DNA of 64,000 bases from JAHCHG01 sp041394845 (GCA_041394845.1 JAWKHL010000006.1:62001-126000); one strand, 5' to 3'. Counted from the stretch's first letter, positions 8,932 through 18,012 are shown. The notes: generated from the sequence alone by a model not told the origin. Made by a program: numbers and translations.

Positions 8932-9642
8932 ATGAAACGATTAGCCGCAATTTTCGCCCTTGTTTTTTTCGCCGCTTTGCTCTCGCCGGCGCAGACCGCA
9001 ATGACCGATAAAGCCAGAATCAAACATATCAAAGAAGATTTCCCCGTCGCCGAACTCGATCACAAGTCTTGGGAAAAGGCCGAAAAGATCGAAATAGAAC
9101 ATTACTGGTCGGGCGAAAAAGCGCCCGACGGCCGAGGATTCTCGGCCCGGCTTTTGTGGTCCGATGCGGCGATTTACGTTCGCTTCGAGGCCAATCAGAA
9201 GGAACCGCTCAACATCAGCCAAAAACCGAATCTCGGCGGCAAAACGCGCGGGCTTTGGGACCGCGACGTGTGCGAGATCTTTCTGGCTCCGAAACGCGAC
9301 GATTTCCGGCATTATTTCGAATTCGAGGTCGCCCCGACCGGCGAATGGATCGATCTCGGGATCTATCAGAAACCGGACGAGCGGATCACCGACTGGGATT
9401 ACGCTTCGGGAATGAAGGCGGCCGCGCGAATCGAAAAGGAAAAAGTGGTGATGGCTTTGACGGTCGAATGGAAGGCTTTCGGGACGAAGCGGCCGAAACC
9501 GGGAGACATCTGGCTCGGCAACATCCTGCGGGCGACGGGATCGGAACCGAACCGCGGCTATCTCGCATGGAAACCAACAATGACCAAAGAGCCGAATTTC
9601 CACGTCCCGGAAAAATTCGGCCAATTCGAGTTCGTCAGATAG
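8932..9642 (+). CDS. Secreted CBM9-like protein
   Basis: 236 residues with a signal peptide (MKRLAAIFALVFFAALLSPAQ). The mature part resembles the carbohydrate-binding family 9-like fold: LLWSDAAIYVRFEANQKEP, then a variable segment, LWDRDVCEIFLAPKRDD, HYFEFEVAPTGEWIDLGIY, and later MALTVEWKAFG and the W-L-G-NI-LR strand. Such domains bind sugars or heme-like ligands in secreted enzymes, but here the domain stands alone with no catalytic partner. It is monocistronic by spacing. Confidence 0.75.
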   Translation: MKRLAAIFALVFFAALLSPAQTAMTDKARIKHIKEDFPVAELDHKSWEKAEKIEIEHYWSGEKAPDGRGFSARLLWSDAAIYVRFEANQKEPLNISQKPNLGGKTRGLWDRDVCEIFLAPKRDDFRHYFEFEVAPTGEWIDLGIYQKPDERITDWDYASGMKAAARIEKEKVVMALTVEWKAFGTKRPKPGDIWLGNILRATGSEPNRGYLAWKPTMTKEPNFHVPEKFGQFEFVR

Positions 9643-9715
9643 TTTTCTTTGGCCAAACGCCGAATAACTGTATAATTACCGGATCAGAACATTTTCCGTA
9701 AAAGAGAAACCGGAG

Positions 9716-10837
9716 ATGAAACAGAGAGTTTTTTACAGCATCGCCTTCGCCTTTTTGATTTCGGCCTTTGTCTTTCCGATCGGGGCGCAAGAGCTCTCCC
9801 GGGAAAAGATCAAAGAGATCGAGCGGATGATCTCTTCGAAAATGTCAAAAGACCGGATTCCGGGCGCTTCAGTGGCCATCGTTCTTAACGGCAAACTGGT
9901 CTGGTCAAACGGCTACGGTTTGGCCGACATCGAAAACTTCGTTCCGGCCAAAGCCGATACGGCTTATCGAACCGCATCGATCGGCAAATCGATGACGGCG
10001 ACGGCCGCCATGCAACTTGTCGAAAAAGGAAAGCTGGACCTAACCGCCCCGATCCAGAACTATTGCCCGGCTTTTCCTAAAAAACGCTGGACGATAACGG
10101 CCCAAAATCTTCTCAATCACACCAGCGGAATCCGTCATTACGGCGAAGAAAACAACATCGAAGAACTCTACAGCACAAGGCATTACAATTCGGTTGCGGA
10201 AGCACTGGAGATTTTTAAAAACGACGAATTGCTGTTTGAGCCGGGCGGGCGGTATCTTTACAGCACTTACGGATACAACCTCCTCGGATGCGTCATCGAA
10301 GGCGCTTCGGGATTGGCATTTACTGAGTACATGGCGAAAAACATCTTCGAGCCGGCCGGTATGAAAAACACGCGGGTTGATGACCCATCAGCCATCATTC
10401 CCAACCGGGCGAGGGGTTACGTTCTGGATCAAGCGGGACATCTGCAAAACTCTCGAATGGTCGATATGAGCAACAAAATCCCGGCCGGAGGTTTTATCAC
10501 GACGGCAGAAGATCTGGTTCTATTCGCATCGGGTGTGATGAACGGGAAACTGATCAAACCCGAAACCCTGGATCGGATGCTGACGCCGCAAAAAACCAAC
10601 AGCGGCGAAACGATACCCTACGGCTTGGGCTGGGGACTGTTTCCCGACGAAGATTGGTACGGAGAAAAAGAGGCTTTTCACGGCGGGGGAACGCCGCAGG
10701 TTAGCGGGATGCTCTATCTGATCCCGAAAAGAAAGTTCGCCGTCGCCATTCTTTTTAATCTGGAAGATGTTTCCGAACGCGTCGCTCTGACCGCGCAGAT
10801 CGCGAAAGTGGCTCTGGATCTGGGGAAAAACAAATAG
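9716..10837 (+). CDS. Serine hydrolase of the beta-lactamase/LACTB family
   Basis: 373 residues with a signal peptide (cleavage after GAQ, about residue 25), hence periplasmic or secreted. The nucleophile motif SxxK is SIGK at 88-91. The second motif position reads YST at 182-184 (FEPGGRYLYSTYGYNLLG) where many class C enzymes have YSN; YST is the form I associate with the LACTB branch. The third motif is HGGG (in AFHGGGTPQVSG). The family includes peptidases and esterases as well as beta-lactamases, so the substrate is not assignable. GGAG lies immediately before the ATG. Confidence 0.85.
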   Translation: MKQRVFYSIAFAFLISAFVFPIGAQELSREKIKEIERMISSKMSKDRIPGASVAIVLNGKLVWSNGYGLADIENFVPAKADTAYRTASIGKSMTATAAMQLVEKGKLDLTAPIQNYCPAFPKKRWTITAQNLLNHTSGIRHYGEENNIEELYSTRHYNSVAEALEIFKNDELLFEPGGRYLYSTYGYNLLGCVIEGASGLAFTEYMAKNIFEPAGMKNTRVDDPSAIIPNRARGYVLDQAGHLQNSRMVDMSNKIPAGGFITTAEDLVLFASGVMNGKLIKPETLDRMLTPQKTNSGETIPYGLGWGLFPDEDWYGEKEAFHGGGTPQVSGMLYLIPKRKFAVAILFNLEDVSERVALTAQIAKVALDLGKNK

Positions 10838-10843
10838 ATCGGG

Positions 10844-11326
10844 ATGTTTATATTTTGGATATTTGCCGGTTTTGCGGGCGTCGAGATTTTCTCCTACGCG
10901 GCGCATCGCTGGCTTTTTCACGGGCCGCTGTGGCGGATTCACCGGTCGCACCACGTCGCCCGTCGGGGCTTGTTTGAGGCAAACGATCTGTTTACGCTTC
11001 TTTTTTCCGCCGTAACGATCTCGCTTTTGGTCTTTGCCGAAAGTCCTCTGACCAATTCCGTTTCGTTTCCGCTCGGTTTGGGAATCGCCCTCTACGGCCT
11101 GCTTTACTTCATCGCTCACGATCTTTTCACCCATCGCAGATTTCTGGCCTTCCGATCAAAGAACGGGATTTTGCTGACCGTTCGCGCGGCCCATCAGCGC
11201 CATCATCAGACGGCGGCAAAACGCGGGATCGAACCATTCGGGCTGTTCCTTTTCAATTTCGGAAAATTCCGGCGAAAAAACGCCGGGGAAAATCCCGGGC
11301 GCGCCCCTTTGGCTGAGCGAAATTAA
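10844..11326 (+). CDS. crtZ: CrtZ-like beta-carotene hydroxylase (fatty-acid hydroxylase fold)
   Basis: 160 residues, predicted membrane protein. It carries the histidine clusters of the fatty-acid hydroxylase/CrtZ family in order: HRWLFHGPLWRIHRSHH, HDLFTHRRF and HQRHH. These bind the di-iron centre that hydroxylates beta-carotene rings to zeaxanthin. Length and histidine spacing fit CrtZ rather than longer sterol desaturases. No other carotenoid gene is in the window, so the substrate is inferred. It begins 6 bp after the serine-hydrolase stop and overlaps the convergent GGDEF gene by 4 bp. Confidence 0.75.
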   Translation: MFIFWIFAGFAGVEIFSYAAHRWLFHGPLWRIHRSHHVARRGLFEANDLFTLLFSAVTISLLVFAESPLTNSVSFPLGLGIALYGLLYFIAHDLFTHRRFLAFRSKNGILLTVRAAHQRHHQTAAKRGIEPFGLFLFNFGKFRRKNAGENPGRAPLAERN

Positions 11327-12543
11327 TTTGCGGCCTGTCTGTTGATTTCCGGAGCGGTATTCGTCGGCGGAATGTGCGGGAGAGATCTTTTCTTCTCCTG
11401 TTTGCGCCGGTACATTTCCTGGTCGGCAGATTTTACGGCTCCTTCCAAATCCGATTTGCCGGCGAAATCCGTGAAGCCGAACGAGACCCGGATGTCCAGC
11501 GGTTGATCCGCACCCTTGATCGAAACTTTGGTCAGTTTTCTTTCCAGATTCTCCATTCGCGCACCGGCCGAATCGGAGTTTGTGCCGACCATTATCACGA
11601 AAAATTCGTCCCCGCCCCAACGATAGATCAGATCTTCGGCCCGGATCAGATCCCGGATCGCTCCGGCCACCGCCCGGATCACGGCATCTCCGACCGCATG
11701 CCCGAAACAATCGTTGATCGGTTTCAGATCGTCGATGTCAAAAAAACCGACGCACCCCGAAACGGCCGGGCCGTCCATCTCGCGTCTTTTCAAAAATCCG
11801 TAAAAGGCGTGCCGGTTAAAAGCGCTCGTCAGCGGATCGATATGGGCGATCGTCTCCAGTTTTTCGTGCGCCTTTCGGAGTTCCTGATGAACCTCTTTGA
11901 ACTCCTCCAGCACCTGTTCGAGCGAGAAGATGACCATTCCGAACCCGAGCAAGATCTCCAGCACCAGATCGATGATCGGGTTAAATGCCAGATACGAGTG
12001 AAAGAAAGTTTGGATGAATTTGAAATTAAGCCCCGAAAAAACGACGAAATAATGGAAAAAATCGAGCGTCAAAAGACCGAGCGCAACCCGCATCACCCGC
12101 CAACCGAACCCCCTGTTGGCCGATTGATTGAGGGAAAAAAAGGCGATCCCTAAAAACGCCGTCAGCAAAAGCGCGTGGATATTGAAGATGAGATTGAAGT
12201 TCTGCCGGGAAAAACCGAGATACAAGGCGATCAATGCGAACGGGACAAAAAGAAGTTTGGTCCTGAATTTCAATTTGAATTTCCCGGACAAACTGAGGCA
12301 TCCGAAGATCAGCATCAGACCGAAGACGTATTCGCAGAAAAAATAAAGGCTCGATAAAAGGTCGGAAACCCCCTTGAAATTAAACGCAAAACTGAGGCAG
12401 AAAAGCGCCAGAGACAGCGCTCCCCAGGCGATCGCCCAATAGGTCGAGGCGACCGTTTTTAACGAACGGCGCAAAAACAGCAACAGGATCGTTATCAGAA
12501 AAATGCCAGTAAACTGGATGACTAGACCGATTTTAGATTCCAT
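11323..12543 (-). CDS. Membrane-bound diguanylate cyclase
   Basis: 406 residues. The N-terminal 210 residues hold about seven hydrophobic segments. A short helix follows (EEFKEVHQELRKAHEKLETI), then a GGDEF domain opening with DPLTSAFNRH (236-245). The active-site GGDEF is intact at 310-314, and an RAED at 301-304 has the spacing of the product-inhibition RxxD I-site. The protein should make cyclic di-GMP in response to a membrane-sensed signal and be feedback-inhibited. An HD-GYP protein at 20.8 kb could degrade the same messenger. Confidence 0.9.
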   Translation of the reverse strand: MESKIGLVIQFTGIFLITILLLFLRRSLKTVASTYWAIAWGALSLALFCLSFAFNFKGVSDLLSSLYFFCEYVFGLMLIFGCLSLSGKFKLKFRTKLLFVPFALIALYLGFSRQNFNLIFNIHALLLTAFLGIAFFSLNQSANRGFGWRVMRVALGLLTLDFFHYFVVFSGLNFKFIQTFFHSYLAFNPIIDLVLEILLGFGMVIFSLEQVLEEFKEVHQELRKAHEKLETIAHIDPLTSAFNRHAFYGFLKRREMDGPAVSGCVGFFDIDDLKPINDCFGHAVGDAVIRAVAGAIRDLIRAEDLIYRWGGDEFFVIMVGTNSDSAGARMENLERKLTKVSIKGADQPLDIRVSFGFTDFAGKSDLEGAVKSADQEMYRRKQEKKRSLPHIPPTNTAPEINRQAAN

Positions 12544-12726
12544 AGGGTGAGAGGGTTGAAGGCGCGCAAAACGGTGAAAAAAAGTTGGTTGAATGTTCTA
12601 AAGATGTGCAAAGCGCAAAACCCTTGCGCCTCTTAAGTTTATTATATCTTCCGGCCCCAAGTCCATTGTTTTTTTTCGGGCGGGCTTTCGGATCGCAGGG
12701 ACTGAGGAAAGGCCCGATGTGATTTT

Positions 12727-12745
12727 GGCGCGGAGAAACCGCGCC
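12727..12745. other. GC-rich hairpin between GGDEF and YkvA genes
   Basis: A perfect 7-bp stem GGCGCGG-agaaa-CCGCGCC lies 30 bp past the stop of the minus-strand YkvA-like gene. There is no proper T-tract in that direction. It may be a terminator of low efficiency. The rest of the 233-bp gap shows no gene. Confidence 0.35.
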
Positions 12746-12776
12746 GGTCTTCTTTATCGCACTTCTGTTTTTTGGT

Positions 12777-13319
12777 TCAGTTGGGCAGATCGGATCTCGA
12801 ATCGACCTTGATCTTTTCCGGCTCTTCGGGTTTGGGAATTTCGACGATCACCGGCTGGTCCTTTTTGGTGATCGAGCGCAGTGCCTTGCCGGCCGGGGCC
12901 AGTTCGACCTCCGAAGAGAGGACGCGCGAAACCCTTTTCGGCAAAAGCATCGGAGCGATGCCGGCGATCGAGTTGGCCAGCGAAACTATATCGCCGCCCC
13001 CTGCCCAGTGCTGGCGGACGACCGATTCGTCCGAACGATTGATCAGCCGCAAAAGGGTCAGCGCGACGACGTAAATGTCATCGACCTGACCGATAAAGGG
13101 AAAAACGTCCGGGATGAAATCAATCGGCGAGATAACATAGACGATGGCCGCGATGAACAGGGCTTTTTCGGCCGTCGGAACGCGGGCGTCCTTTAAGAGA
13201 TTGCCGAGCAGTTTGACCATGTTCGGCAAAAACATGAGCATGTTTTTCATCCGGCTCTTGAGCTGGCTTTTCTCCTTGCGAGCCGGTTTTATCGGTTTAA
13301 TGCGCTCGATTTTGTTCAT
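12777..13319 (-). CDS. YkvA/DUF1232-family protein
   Basis: 180 residues. The central region reads RVPTAEKALFIAAIVYVISPIDFIPD and continues with FIGQVDDIYVVALTLLRLI, the diagnostic DUF1232 (YkvA) pattern with a hydrophobic 'Y.isPiDliPD' helix and a conserved 'D D'. The N-terminal 30 residues are strongly basic. The C-terminal 60 residues are Pro/Glu-rich and probably flexible. The function of the family is not known. A good GGGAGG lies upstream of the ATG. Confidence 0.8.
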   Translation of the reverse strand: MNKIERIKPIKPARKEKSQLKSRMKNMLMFLPNMVKLLGNLLKDARVPTAEKALFIAAIVYVISPIDFIPDVFPFIGQVDDIYVVALTLLRLINRSDESVVRQHWAGGGDIVSLANSIAGIAPMLLPKRVSRVLSSEVELAPAGKALRSITKKDQPVIVEIPKPEEPEKIKVDSRSDLPN

Positions 13320-13336
13320 CTCTGTTCCTCCCTTTT

Positions 13337-13371
13337 AACATTGAACATTTATCATTTATCATTTATCAGAT
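13337..13371. repeat. Heptamer repeat tract (ATCATTT-type)
   Basis: AACATTG AACATTT ATCATTT ATCATTT ATCAGAT: five degenerate 7-mers just upstream of the YkvA-like gene start on the minus strand. It faces a tract of related units at 13442-13469 that reads as the complement (AAATGAT-type), so the two could pair. Confidence 0.7.
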
Positions 13372-13441
13372 GGCTTCTCATTATACTTGCTTTCAGCAAT
13401 TAAAGCACCTTTTAGATGTCAAAGCGGTCATAATCGTTTAT

Positions 13442-13469
13442 TGAATGATTAATGACAAATGATAAATGA
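13442..13469. repeat. Heptamer repeat tract overlapping the pta start
   Basis: TGAATGA TTAATGA CAAATGA TAAATGA: four degenerate 7-mers. The upstream ATG of pta (13459) lies inside this tract. Confidence 0.7.
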
Positions 13470-14481
13470 AATTATGATTCTCGAAAAAATCCGGCAAAGA
13501 GCCGCATCCGACCGGCAACATATCATTCTGCCCGAAGGCGAAGACCCGCGAACCGTTCAGGCGGCGGAGATGTGCGCTCGCGGGCAGATCGCCAAAATCA
13601 CGCTGTTGGGGCGCGAAGAAGTCGTTCGCCAGTTGGCCGATGACTCCGGCGTCAATCTCAACGGCGTCGATATTTTGAACCACCGGCGGGCGGACGATTT
13701 CGGAGGGATGGCCCGGCTTTATCACGAACTGCGCCGCGCCAAGGGCGTCACGCTCGAAGAGGCCGAGCAGATCGTCAAAGATCCGCTCTTTTACGGCAAT
13801 CTGCTGGTTCATCTGGGAAAAGCGGACGGGTCGGTCGCCGGAGCGGTCAACTCGACCGCTCACACGGTTCGGGCGGCCCTGCATTGCATCGGAGTCCGTC
13901 CGGGTTTCAAGACCGTTTCGTCGTTCTTTCTGATGATCGTCCCGGATAAAAAGTTCGGACATCAGGGCACGATGGTTTACGCCGATTGCGGGGTGGTGAT
14001 CGACCCGACCGTCCCGCAACTGGCCGAGATCGCCATCGCTTCGGCCGATTCGTTCCGCTCGCTGGTCGGTGAGCAACCGCGCGTGGCTATGCTCTCTTTT
14101 TCGACCAAAGGAAGCGCCCGGCATCCACTGGCCGACAAGGTCATCGAGGCTACCAAAACGATCCGGGCGCGGATGCCCGATCTGCTGGTTGACGGCGAAT
14201 TGCAGGCCGACGCCGCCCTTATTCCGTCGGTGGCTCAAAAAAAGGCCGAGGGTTCCCCGATCGCCGGACGCGCCAACGTCCTCATCTTCCCCGATCTGAA
14301 CGCCGGAAACATCGCCTATAAACTGACCGAACGCCTGACCGGCGGAACCGCCATCGGCCCGATCCTGCAAGGTCTGGACAAACCCTGCAACGATCTCTCA
14401 CGCGGATGCAAGGCCGAAGACATAGTCGATGCGGTGGCGATTACAGCGGTTCAGGCCCAGACGAGGAAAATGCAACCTTAA
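13459..14481 (+). CDS. pta: Phosphate acetyltransferase
   Basis: 340 residues, the length of short-form phosphotransacetylases. It opens with a helix (ILEKIRQRAASDRQHIILPEGEDPRT) and carries the family signatures KADGSVAGAVNSTAHTVRAA in the middle and NAGNIAYKLTERLTGGTAIG, then GP-LQGLDKPCNDLSRGC, near the C-terminus. It interconverts acetyl-CoA plus phosphate with acetyl phosphate plus CoA. No acetate kinase gene is adjacent. The ATG at 13459 is inside a heptamer repeat; an in-frame ATG at 13474 (MILEK) is equally plausible, and neither has a clear Shine-Dalgarno. Confidence 0.92.
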   Translation: MINEIMILEKIRQRAASDRQHIILPEGEDPRTVQAAEMCARGQIAKITLLGREEVVRQLADDSGVNLNGVDILNHRRADDFGGMARLYHELRRAKGVTLEEAEQIVKDPLFYGNLLVHLGKADGSVAGAVNSTAHTVRAALHCIGVRPGFKTVSSFFLMIVPDKKFGHQGTMVYADCGVVIDPTVPQLAEIAIASADSFRSLVGEQPRVAMLSFSTKGSARHPLADKVIEATKTIRARMPDLLVDGELQADAALIPSVAQKKAEGSPIAGRANVLIFPDLNAGNIAYKLTERLTGGTAIGPILQGLDKPCNDLSRGCKAEDIVDAVAITAVQAQTRKMQP

Positions 14482-14503
14482 GAACTAAGGCAAAAAACAA
14501 GCG

Positions 14504-14631
14504 GGCGCAGAGCAGCCCTTCCTGACCTGAAATTTATTCGAAAATCTTTCCTCGAGGTATCAGTTCATCCGATTAAACCAAAGTAAAGAACTTTTAATGA
14601 AATAACAGGTCGGGAAGAGTTGTTTTGCGCC
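14504..14631. repeat. Long imperfect inverted repeat (MITE-like or bidirectional terminator)
   Basis: A 26-base arm at 14504-14529 (GGCGCA ... CCTGACCTG) pairs imperfectly with 14606-14631 (CAGGTCGGG ... TGCGCC) around a 76-base centre. It lies between convergent genes, in a 214-bp gap with no gene. The mismatches lie mostly in the middle of the arms. Confidence 0.5.
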
Positions 14632-14695
14632 TGCCAATCCTTTGGCTGTAAATCAATCTATCCGCTCAGAAGTTGTTCTTTCGCCCCACTTAGAG

Positions 14696-15520
14696 TCATT
14701 GTTTTTCAAAAATTCCCTGAATGACAGTCACCCGGTTTTCATTTAAATTGCGCACCTGATTGCGGAACATTTCCGAAAAATTCTCGCCGAGCAAAAGGTG
14801 CAGGCCGAGCGGGGGAGGTTCGGTTTTCGGAGACCGCTGAAACCATTCGACGGCCAGAGCGGTTTCGTCTCTCCAGTCGATCTCGCCAAATCCGGCCTCT
14901 TTGATCATGTCTCTGACCATTTCCGGTTTTTTCAGAAAACTGTCCGATCCTTCGGTCGCCCACGGAACGGGAAAATAAACGGGACCGTTTTCACCGCCCA
15001 TGATCTCGTGCAGAGCGAAGCGCCCGCCCGGCCGCAGAACGCGATGAATTTCAGCGTAAAGAGCGGGTTTGTCGGCGATGTTCATCGAAGAATGCTGGGT
15101 CCAGACCAGATCGAAGCTCTCTTTCGGAAAAGGCATCTCAAGCGCGTTGCCGCAACGAAATTCGACCAGTTTGCCGAGTCCGGTCCGGGCGGTCAAAAGC
15201 TCCCCGGCGGCGCAGTATTCTTCGGTCAGATCGAGAACCGTCACCCGGCAACCGAATTGGCGGGCCAGAAAACGCGCCGCGCCTCCGATCCCGCCGCCGA
15301 CATCCAGAACTTCGGCGCCTTTTTCGATCCCGGCGCGTTCGGCCAGTTCCTCGGTCGCCGCCAGCCCGCGCGTGTGAAAATGATCGACCGGGGTCAGATC
15401 TTCGGCCGAGAGATTCTCGACATCCCTGCCCGTTTGCCGGAGCGCCTCAAAGATCAGATCAGATAATCCGGCCCGCCCGTAATGTGTATTGATCGATTCT
15501 CCGTTCATTTGATTATTCAT
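14696..15520 (-). CDS. Class I SAM-dependent methyltransferase
   Basis: 274 residues. The SAM-binding motif I is VLDVGGGIGGAARFLA (about residues 71-86), followed by the acidic end of beta-2 (VTVLDLTEEY), motif II (FDLVWTQHSSMNI) and the post-motif HRVLRPGGRFALHEI. The arrangement, including an N-terminal helix with DLTPVDHFHTRG, resembles small-molecule N-methyltransferases of the glycine/sarcosine and UbiE-like groups. The substrate cannot be read from sequence. Confidence 0.8.
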   Translation of the reverse strand: MNNQMNGESINTHYGRAGLSDLIFEALRQTGRDVENLSAEDLTPVDHFHTRGLAATEELAERAGIEKGAEVLDVGGGIGGAARFLARQFGCRVTVLDLTEEYCAAGELLTARTGLGKLVEFRCGNALEMPFPKESFDLVWTQHSSMNIADKPALYAEIHRVLRPGGRFALHEIMGGENGPVYFPVPWATEGSDSFLKKPEMVRDMIKEAGFGEIDWRDETALAVEWFQRSPKTEPPPLGLHLLLGENFSEMFRNQVRNLNENRVTVIQGIFEKQ

Positions 15521-15559
15521 AAATAAAGATCCATTAATCCAAAGCCACGCTCCGCGGCA

Positions 15560-15601
15560 AACCCGAACAATTCCGAATTCCGAAATCCAAAACCCGAAAT
15601 C
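15560..15601. repeat. Heptamer repeat tract (CGAAATC-type)
   Basis: AACCCGA ACAATTC CGAATTC CGAAATC CAAAACC CGAAATC: six degenerate 7-mers between two minus-strand genes. The last unit runs into the stop codon of the next gene (15600-15602), so the tract has reached a coding end. Confidence 0.75.
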
Positions 15602-16442
15602 ATTTGATCTCGACGGTAACCGTAAAATCGCCGTCCGCCTCGCCCGGATTCCAGACCTCGAACGTATAATCGCCTTTTTCCTGGAGGACGGCGCGAAGAA
15701 ATCCGGCGTCTTCGGTCGTTTCGGCGTCCCCGAAGCGGAGGTTGACGGTGGCGTTTTCAGGTTTGACGCGGACGATCATCACCTGGCCTTTGGCCGCCCC
15801 GACGACGAAGCGCTGGAATTCTCCGGCCGGGATGCGGGCCACCGCAGTGCCGGAAGATTTTCCTCTGGCAAAAGCGATCCGCCTTGCAGGATAAAGCTGG
15901 CGGGTTTCGGGTTGGCCGAATTCAACCAACTCCGAGCCGTTCCATTTGTATTTGATTTTAACGGCCGCCTCCGGACAGCAGGCTCCGCCCATCTCGCCCG
16001 GATCGTTGCGATCAACAGTTAAAACTCCCTTTTCGACCGTTATTTCGCGAATCCCGCCGTAAGCCCGGTCGCCGCCTTCGATCCGGGTCATCAGAACCGC
16101 CCGGCCGCCCCGCATCGTGTAAACGAACCCTTCGGTGAAATTCCCGGTTCCGCCCGTGTTGCAGACCGATGAGATGATGGCCTCGTCGCGCCCGTCGCCG
16201 TCAACGTCGCCGTAGGCTTCGACCGACGCGCTGAAATACAATCGATCGGTATAACCGTCCACCTCTTTTTCTTCCGTGAATTCGCCGTCCTTGACCTTGA
16301 TCTTTTGCGAATCCTCGCCGGCGCAAAACGGCTCGTAAGTGAAATTCTTGAAATCGACCTGACGAATATCGCCGTTCTTTTGCGCGTTAGCGTCGATGAC
16401 AAATGCAGCCAGAATCGCCAAAATCATTAAAAATCTGCTCAT
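15600..16442 (-). CDS. Secreted protein with PPC-type C-terminal domain
   Basis: 280 residues with a signal peptide (MSRFLMILAILAAFVIDANA). The N-terminal half contains an FG-GAP-like calcium-type segment (AYGDVDGDGRDEAIIS) and a cysteine pair. The C-terminal 90 residues (PAGEFQRFVVGAAKGQVMIV ... YTFEVWNPGEADGDFTVTV) match the bacterial pre-peptidase C-terminal domain pattern. No catalytic domain is attached. AAGGAG precedes the ATG. Probably periplasmic or secreted. Confidence 0.65.
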   Translation of the reverse strand: MSRFLMILAILAAFVIDANAQKNGDIRQVDFKNFTYEPFCAGEDSQKIKVKDGEFTEEKEVDGYTDRLYFSASVEAYGDVDGDGRDEAIISSVCNTGGTGNFTEGFVYTMRGGRAVLMTRIEGGDRAYGGIREITVEKGVLTVDRNDPGEMGGACCPEAAVKIKYKWNGSELVEFGQPETRQLYPARRIAFARGKSSGTAVARIPAGEFQRFVVGAAKGQVMIVRVKPENATVNLRFGDAETTEDAGFLRAVLQEKGDYTFEVWNPGEADGDFTVTVEIK

Positions 16443-16652
16443 TTAATTTTTTCTCCTTTTAACAAAACGGAAAACGAATGTTTCCAATTTGTAAGACGCA
16501 ATTTTTCGGCGATTTTTGCCTGAAGTTTTACTTACTTTTTTTCGACTGTCCGGTCAGACTTTTGAAATCCGTCCGGGCAATGTCCTTCCTCCGAAAAAGA
16601 AGTCTTCGCCGACGATAAGCGCGGAGAAGTTAATCCGGCCGAGCGAAAAACT

Positions 16653-16690
16653 GCCGATGCGGTCCGGAAAAAAAACCAAACCGCATCGGC
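16653..16690 (-). terminator. Rho-independent terminator of the LamG-like gene
   Basis: An 11-bp perfect stem (GCCGATGCGGT at 16653-16663 with its complement at 16680-16690) lies about 50 bp beyond the stop of the minus-strand gene at 16740. On that strand it is followed by AGTTTTTCG. The rest of this 297-bp gap shows no convincing gene. Confidence 0.7.
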
Positions 16691-16739
16691 GTAAAAAATG
16701 AATCTGTAAATTAAACCCTTACTCTCTTCTCTCCAAGCC

Positions 16740-17852
16740 TCAAAAAATCCGGGCGTTAAATCCCCAGCCGAACCTCTGATCGTCGGTAACGGCCAGCAAA
16801 AGCTGATTGTCTCCCGGACGGAGCTTGAGAAAGACCCTCTCGTATTCGGGTTTGAGCAATCCCATAAATTGCGGATAGCGACTGTCCCAACCGTTGACGG
16901 CCGAGTAAACCGGTTCGCCGTTGAGAAAAACCGTCACGTCGTCGGAATAGCCGATTTCGAGCGCGACCGTCTTTTCCCGGTCCGACTTGATAACGGTTCG
17001 GGCGAACCCGGTCGAACGGCTCTTTTGAGCGCCGATCGCCCGGCTCAAATTGACCAGACCGGATTCTTCGGCGACCGCCGGTTTCCAGCCCTCCAGTTTG
17101 GGAATGGCATTGATCGGCCCCTCTTTGTTTTCCAGCGGACGGGCGACTTCCCACGAAACGAGCGTCCCGGGCGGGGTTTCGACCGGGGAATCGGATGAAG
17201 CCCGGACGGGTTCGGACGGACGGATGGAGATGTTCGAAAGCGCGGCCGAAACGGCATCGCCGCCGCGGGGAACCGTTCCCCAGAAAGCGACCGGCCCCTT
17301 GCCCGCCTCGCCCCGCAGACGGTCGATCCTGAGGGTCGGTTCCGCGGCCTTATTGACGTAGATCTCAAGCGTTCTTCCCTTGACCTCAAGGCGAAGATGG
17401 GTCCATTGCTTGCGGGGAATGTCGATCTGACGCATGAACTCCGGATAGATCTGCCAGGTGGCGCTGCCGTTGATCCGGGGAGCGTATTGCAAGGCCTCAT
17501 ATTGCCCCGAAGCGAACGGCCGGAGATAGACGTTTTCGTAATTCTGCGAAGAATCCCGGCGGAAAACGATCCCGATAAATTGCGCCTCGTCCATCGGAGC
17601 GATGTCGAATTCGATCGTCCCGTCAGTGAATTCCATGTCCCGGTGGATGATGTGCGAACCTTTTTTGATCAAAACGGCTTTCCGGCCGAGGAACTCCCCC
17701 GGACGGGCGTCGCCGGTGCGCGTTTCCTGATCGACGAACCATTCGCCGTCGAAACCCTCAAGCGCGAAAAGCCCCGGTTTGGTCTGGGCATTTAATAAAC
17801 AAAACGAAAAAACAACAACTATTAAAACGAAAAAACAGCTAACTGATCTCAT
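16740..17852 (-). CDS. Secreted LamG/DUF1080-like protein
   Basis: About 370 residues with a signal peptide ending in NAQ. Residues about 25-210 form a concanavalin-like sandwich resembling DUF1080/3-keto-disaccharide hydrolase domains (DGTIEFDIAPMDEAQFIGIV, then YENVYLRPFASGQYEA, WTHLRLEVKGRTLEIYVN). The C-terminal 150 residues make a second beta domain with VTVFLNGEPVYSA. No catalytic residue can be assigned, so it may only bind glycan. The start is either GTG 17861 (very close to AGAGG) or ATG 17852 (12 bases away). Confidence 0.65.
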   Translation of the reverse strand: MRSVSCFFVLIVVVFSFCLLNAQTKPGLFALEGFDGEWFVDQETRTGDARPGEFLGRKAVLIKKGSHIIHRDMEFTDGTIEFDIAPMDEAQFIGIVFRRDSSQNYENVYLRPFASGQYEALQYAPRINGSATWQIYPEFMRQIDIPRKQWTHLRLEVKGRTLEIYVNKAAEPTLRIDRLRGEAGKGPVAFWGTVPRGGDAVSAALSNISIRPSEPVRASSDSPVETPPGTLVSWEVARPLENKEGPINAIPKLEGWKPAVAEESGLVNLSRAIGAQKSRSTGFARTVIKSDREKTVALEIGYSDDVTVFLNGEPVYSAVNGWDSRYPQFMGLLKPEYERVFLKLRPGDNQLLLAVTDDQRFGWGFNARIF

Positions 17853-17937
17853 AATTTTCACGAACCTCTCAATTTATTGAGGCACAGTCTAACCGATTAG
17901 TTTTTTTTCGTATTGAACGTTCTTGCTGTTTTTTCTA

Positions 17938-18012
17938 GTGATAGGTGATAGGTGATGGGTGATGGGATTTTTCTTTCCTATCACCCATCACTTTCTTCTC
18001 ATCACCTATCAC
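17938..18012. repeat. Inverted heptamer-repeat tract (GTGATGG-type)
   Basis: Four units (GTGATAG, GTGATAG, GTGATGG, GTGATGG) are followed by their complements (CCATCAC, CTATCAC), so the tract folds into a hairpin. The complement arm overlaps the TGA stop of the AraC-family gene (18009-18011). An almost identical but longer tract lies at 20696-20824. Confidence 0.8.
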
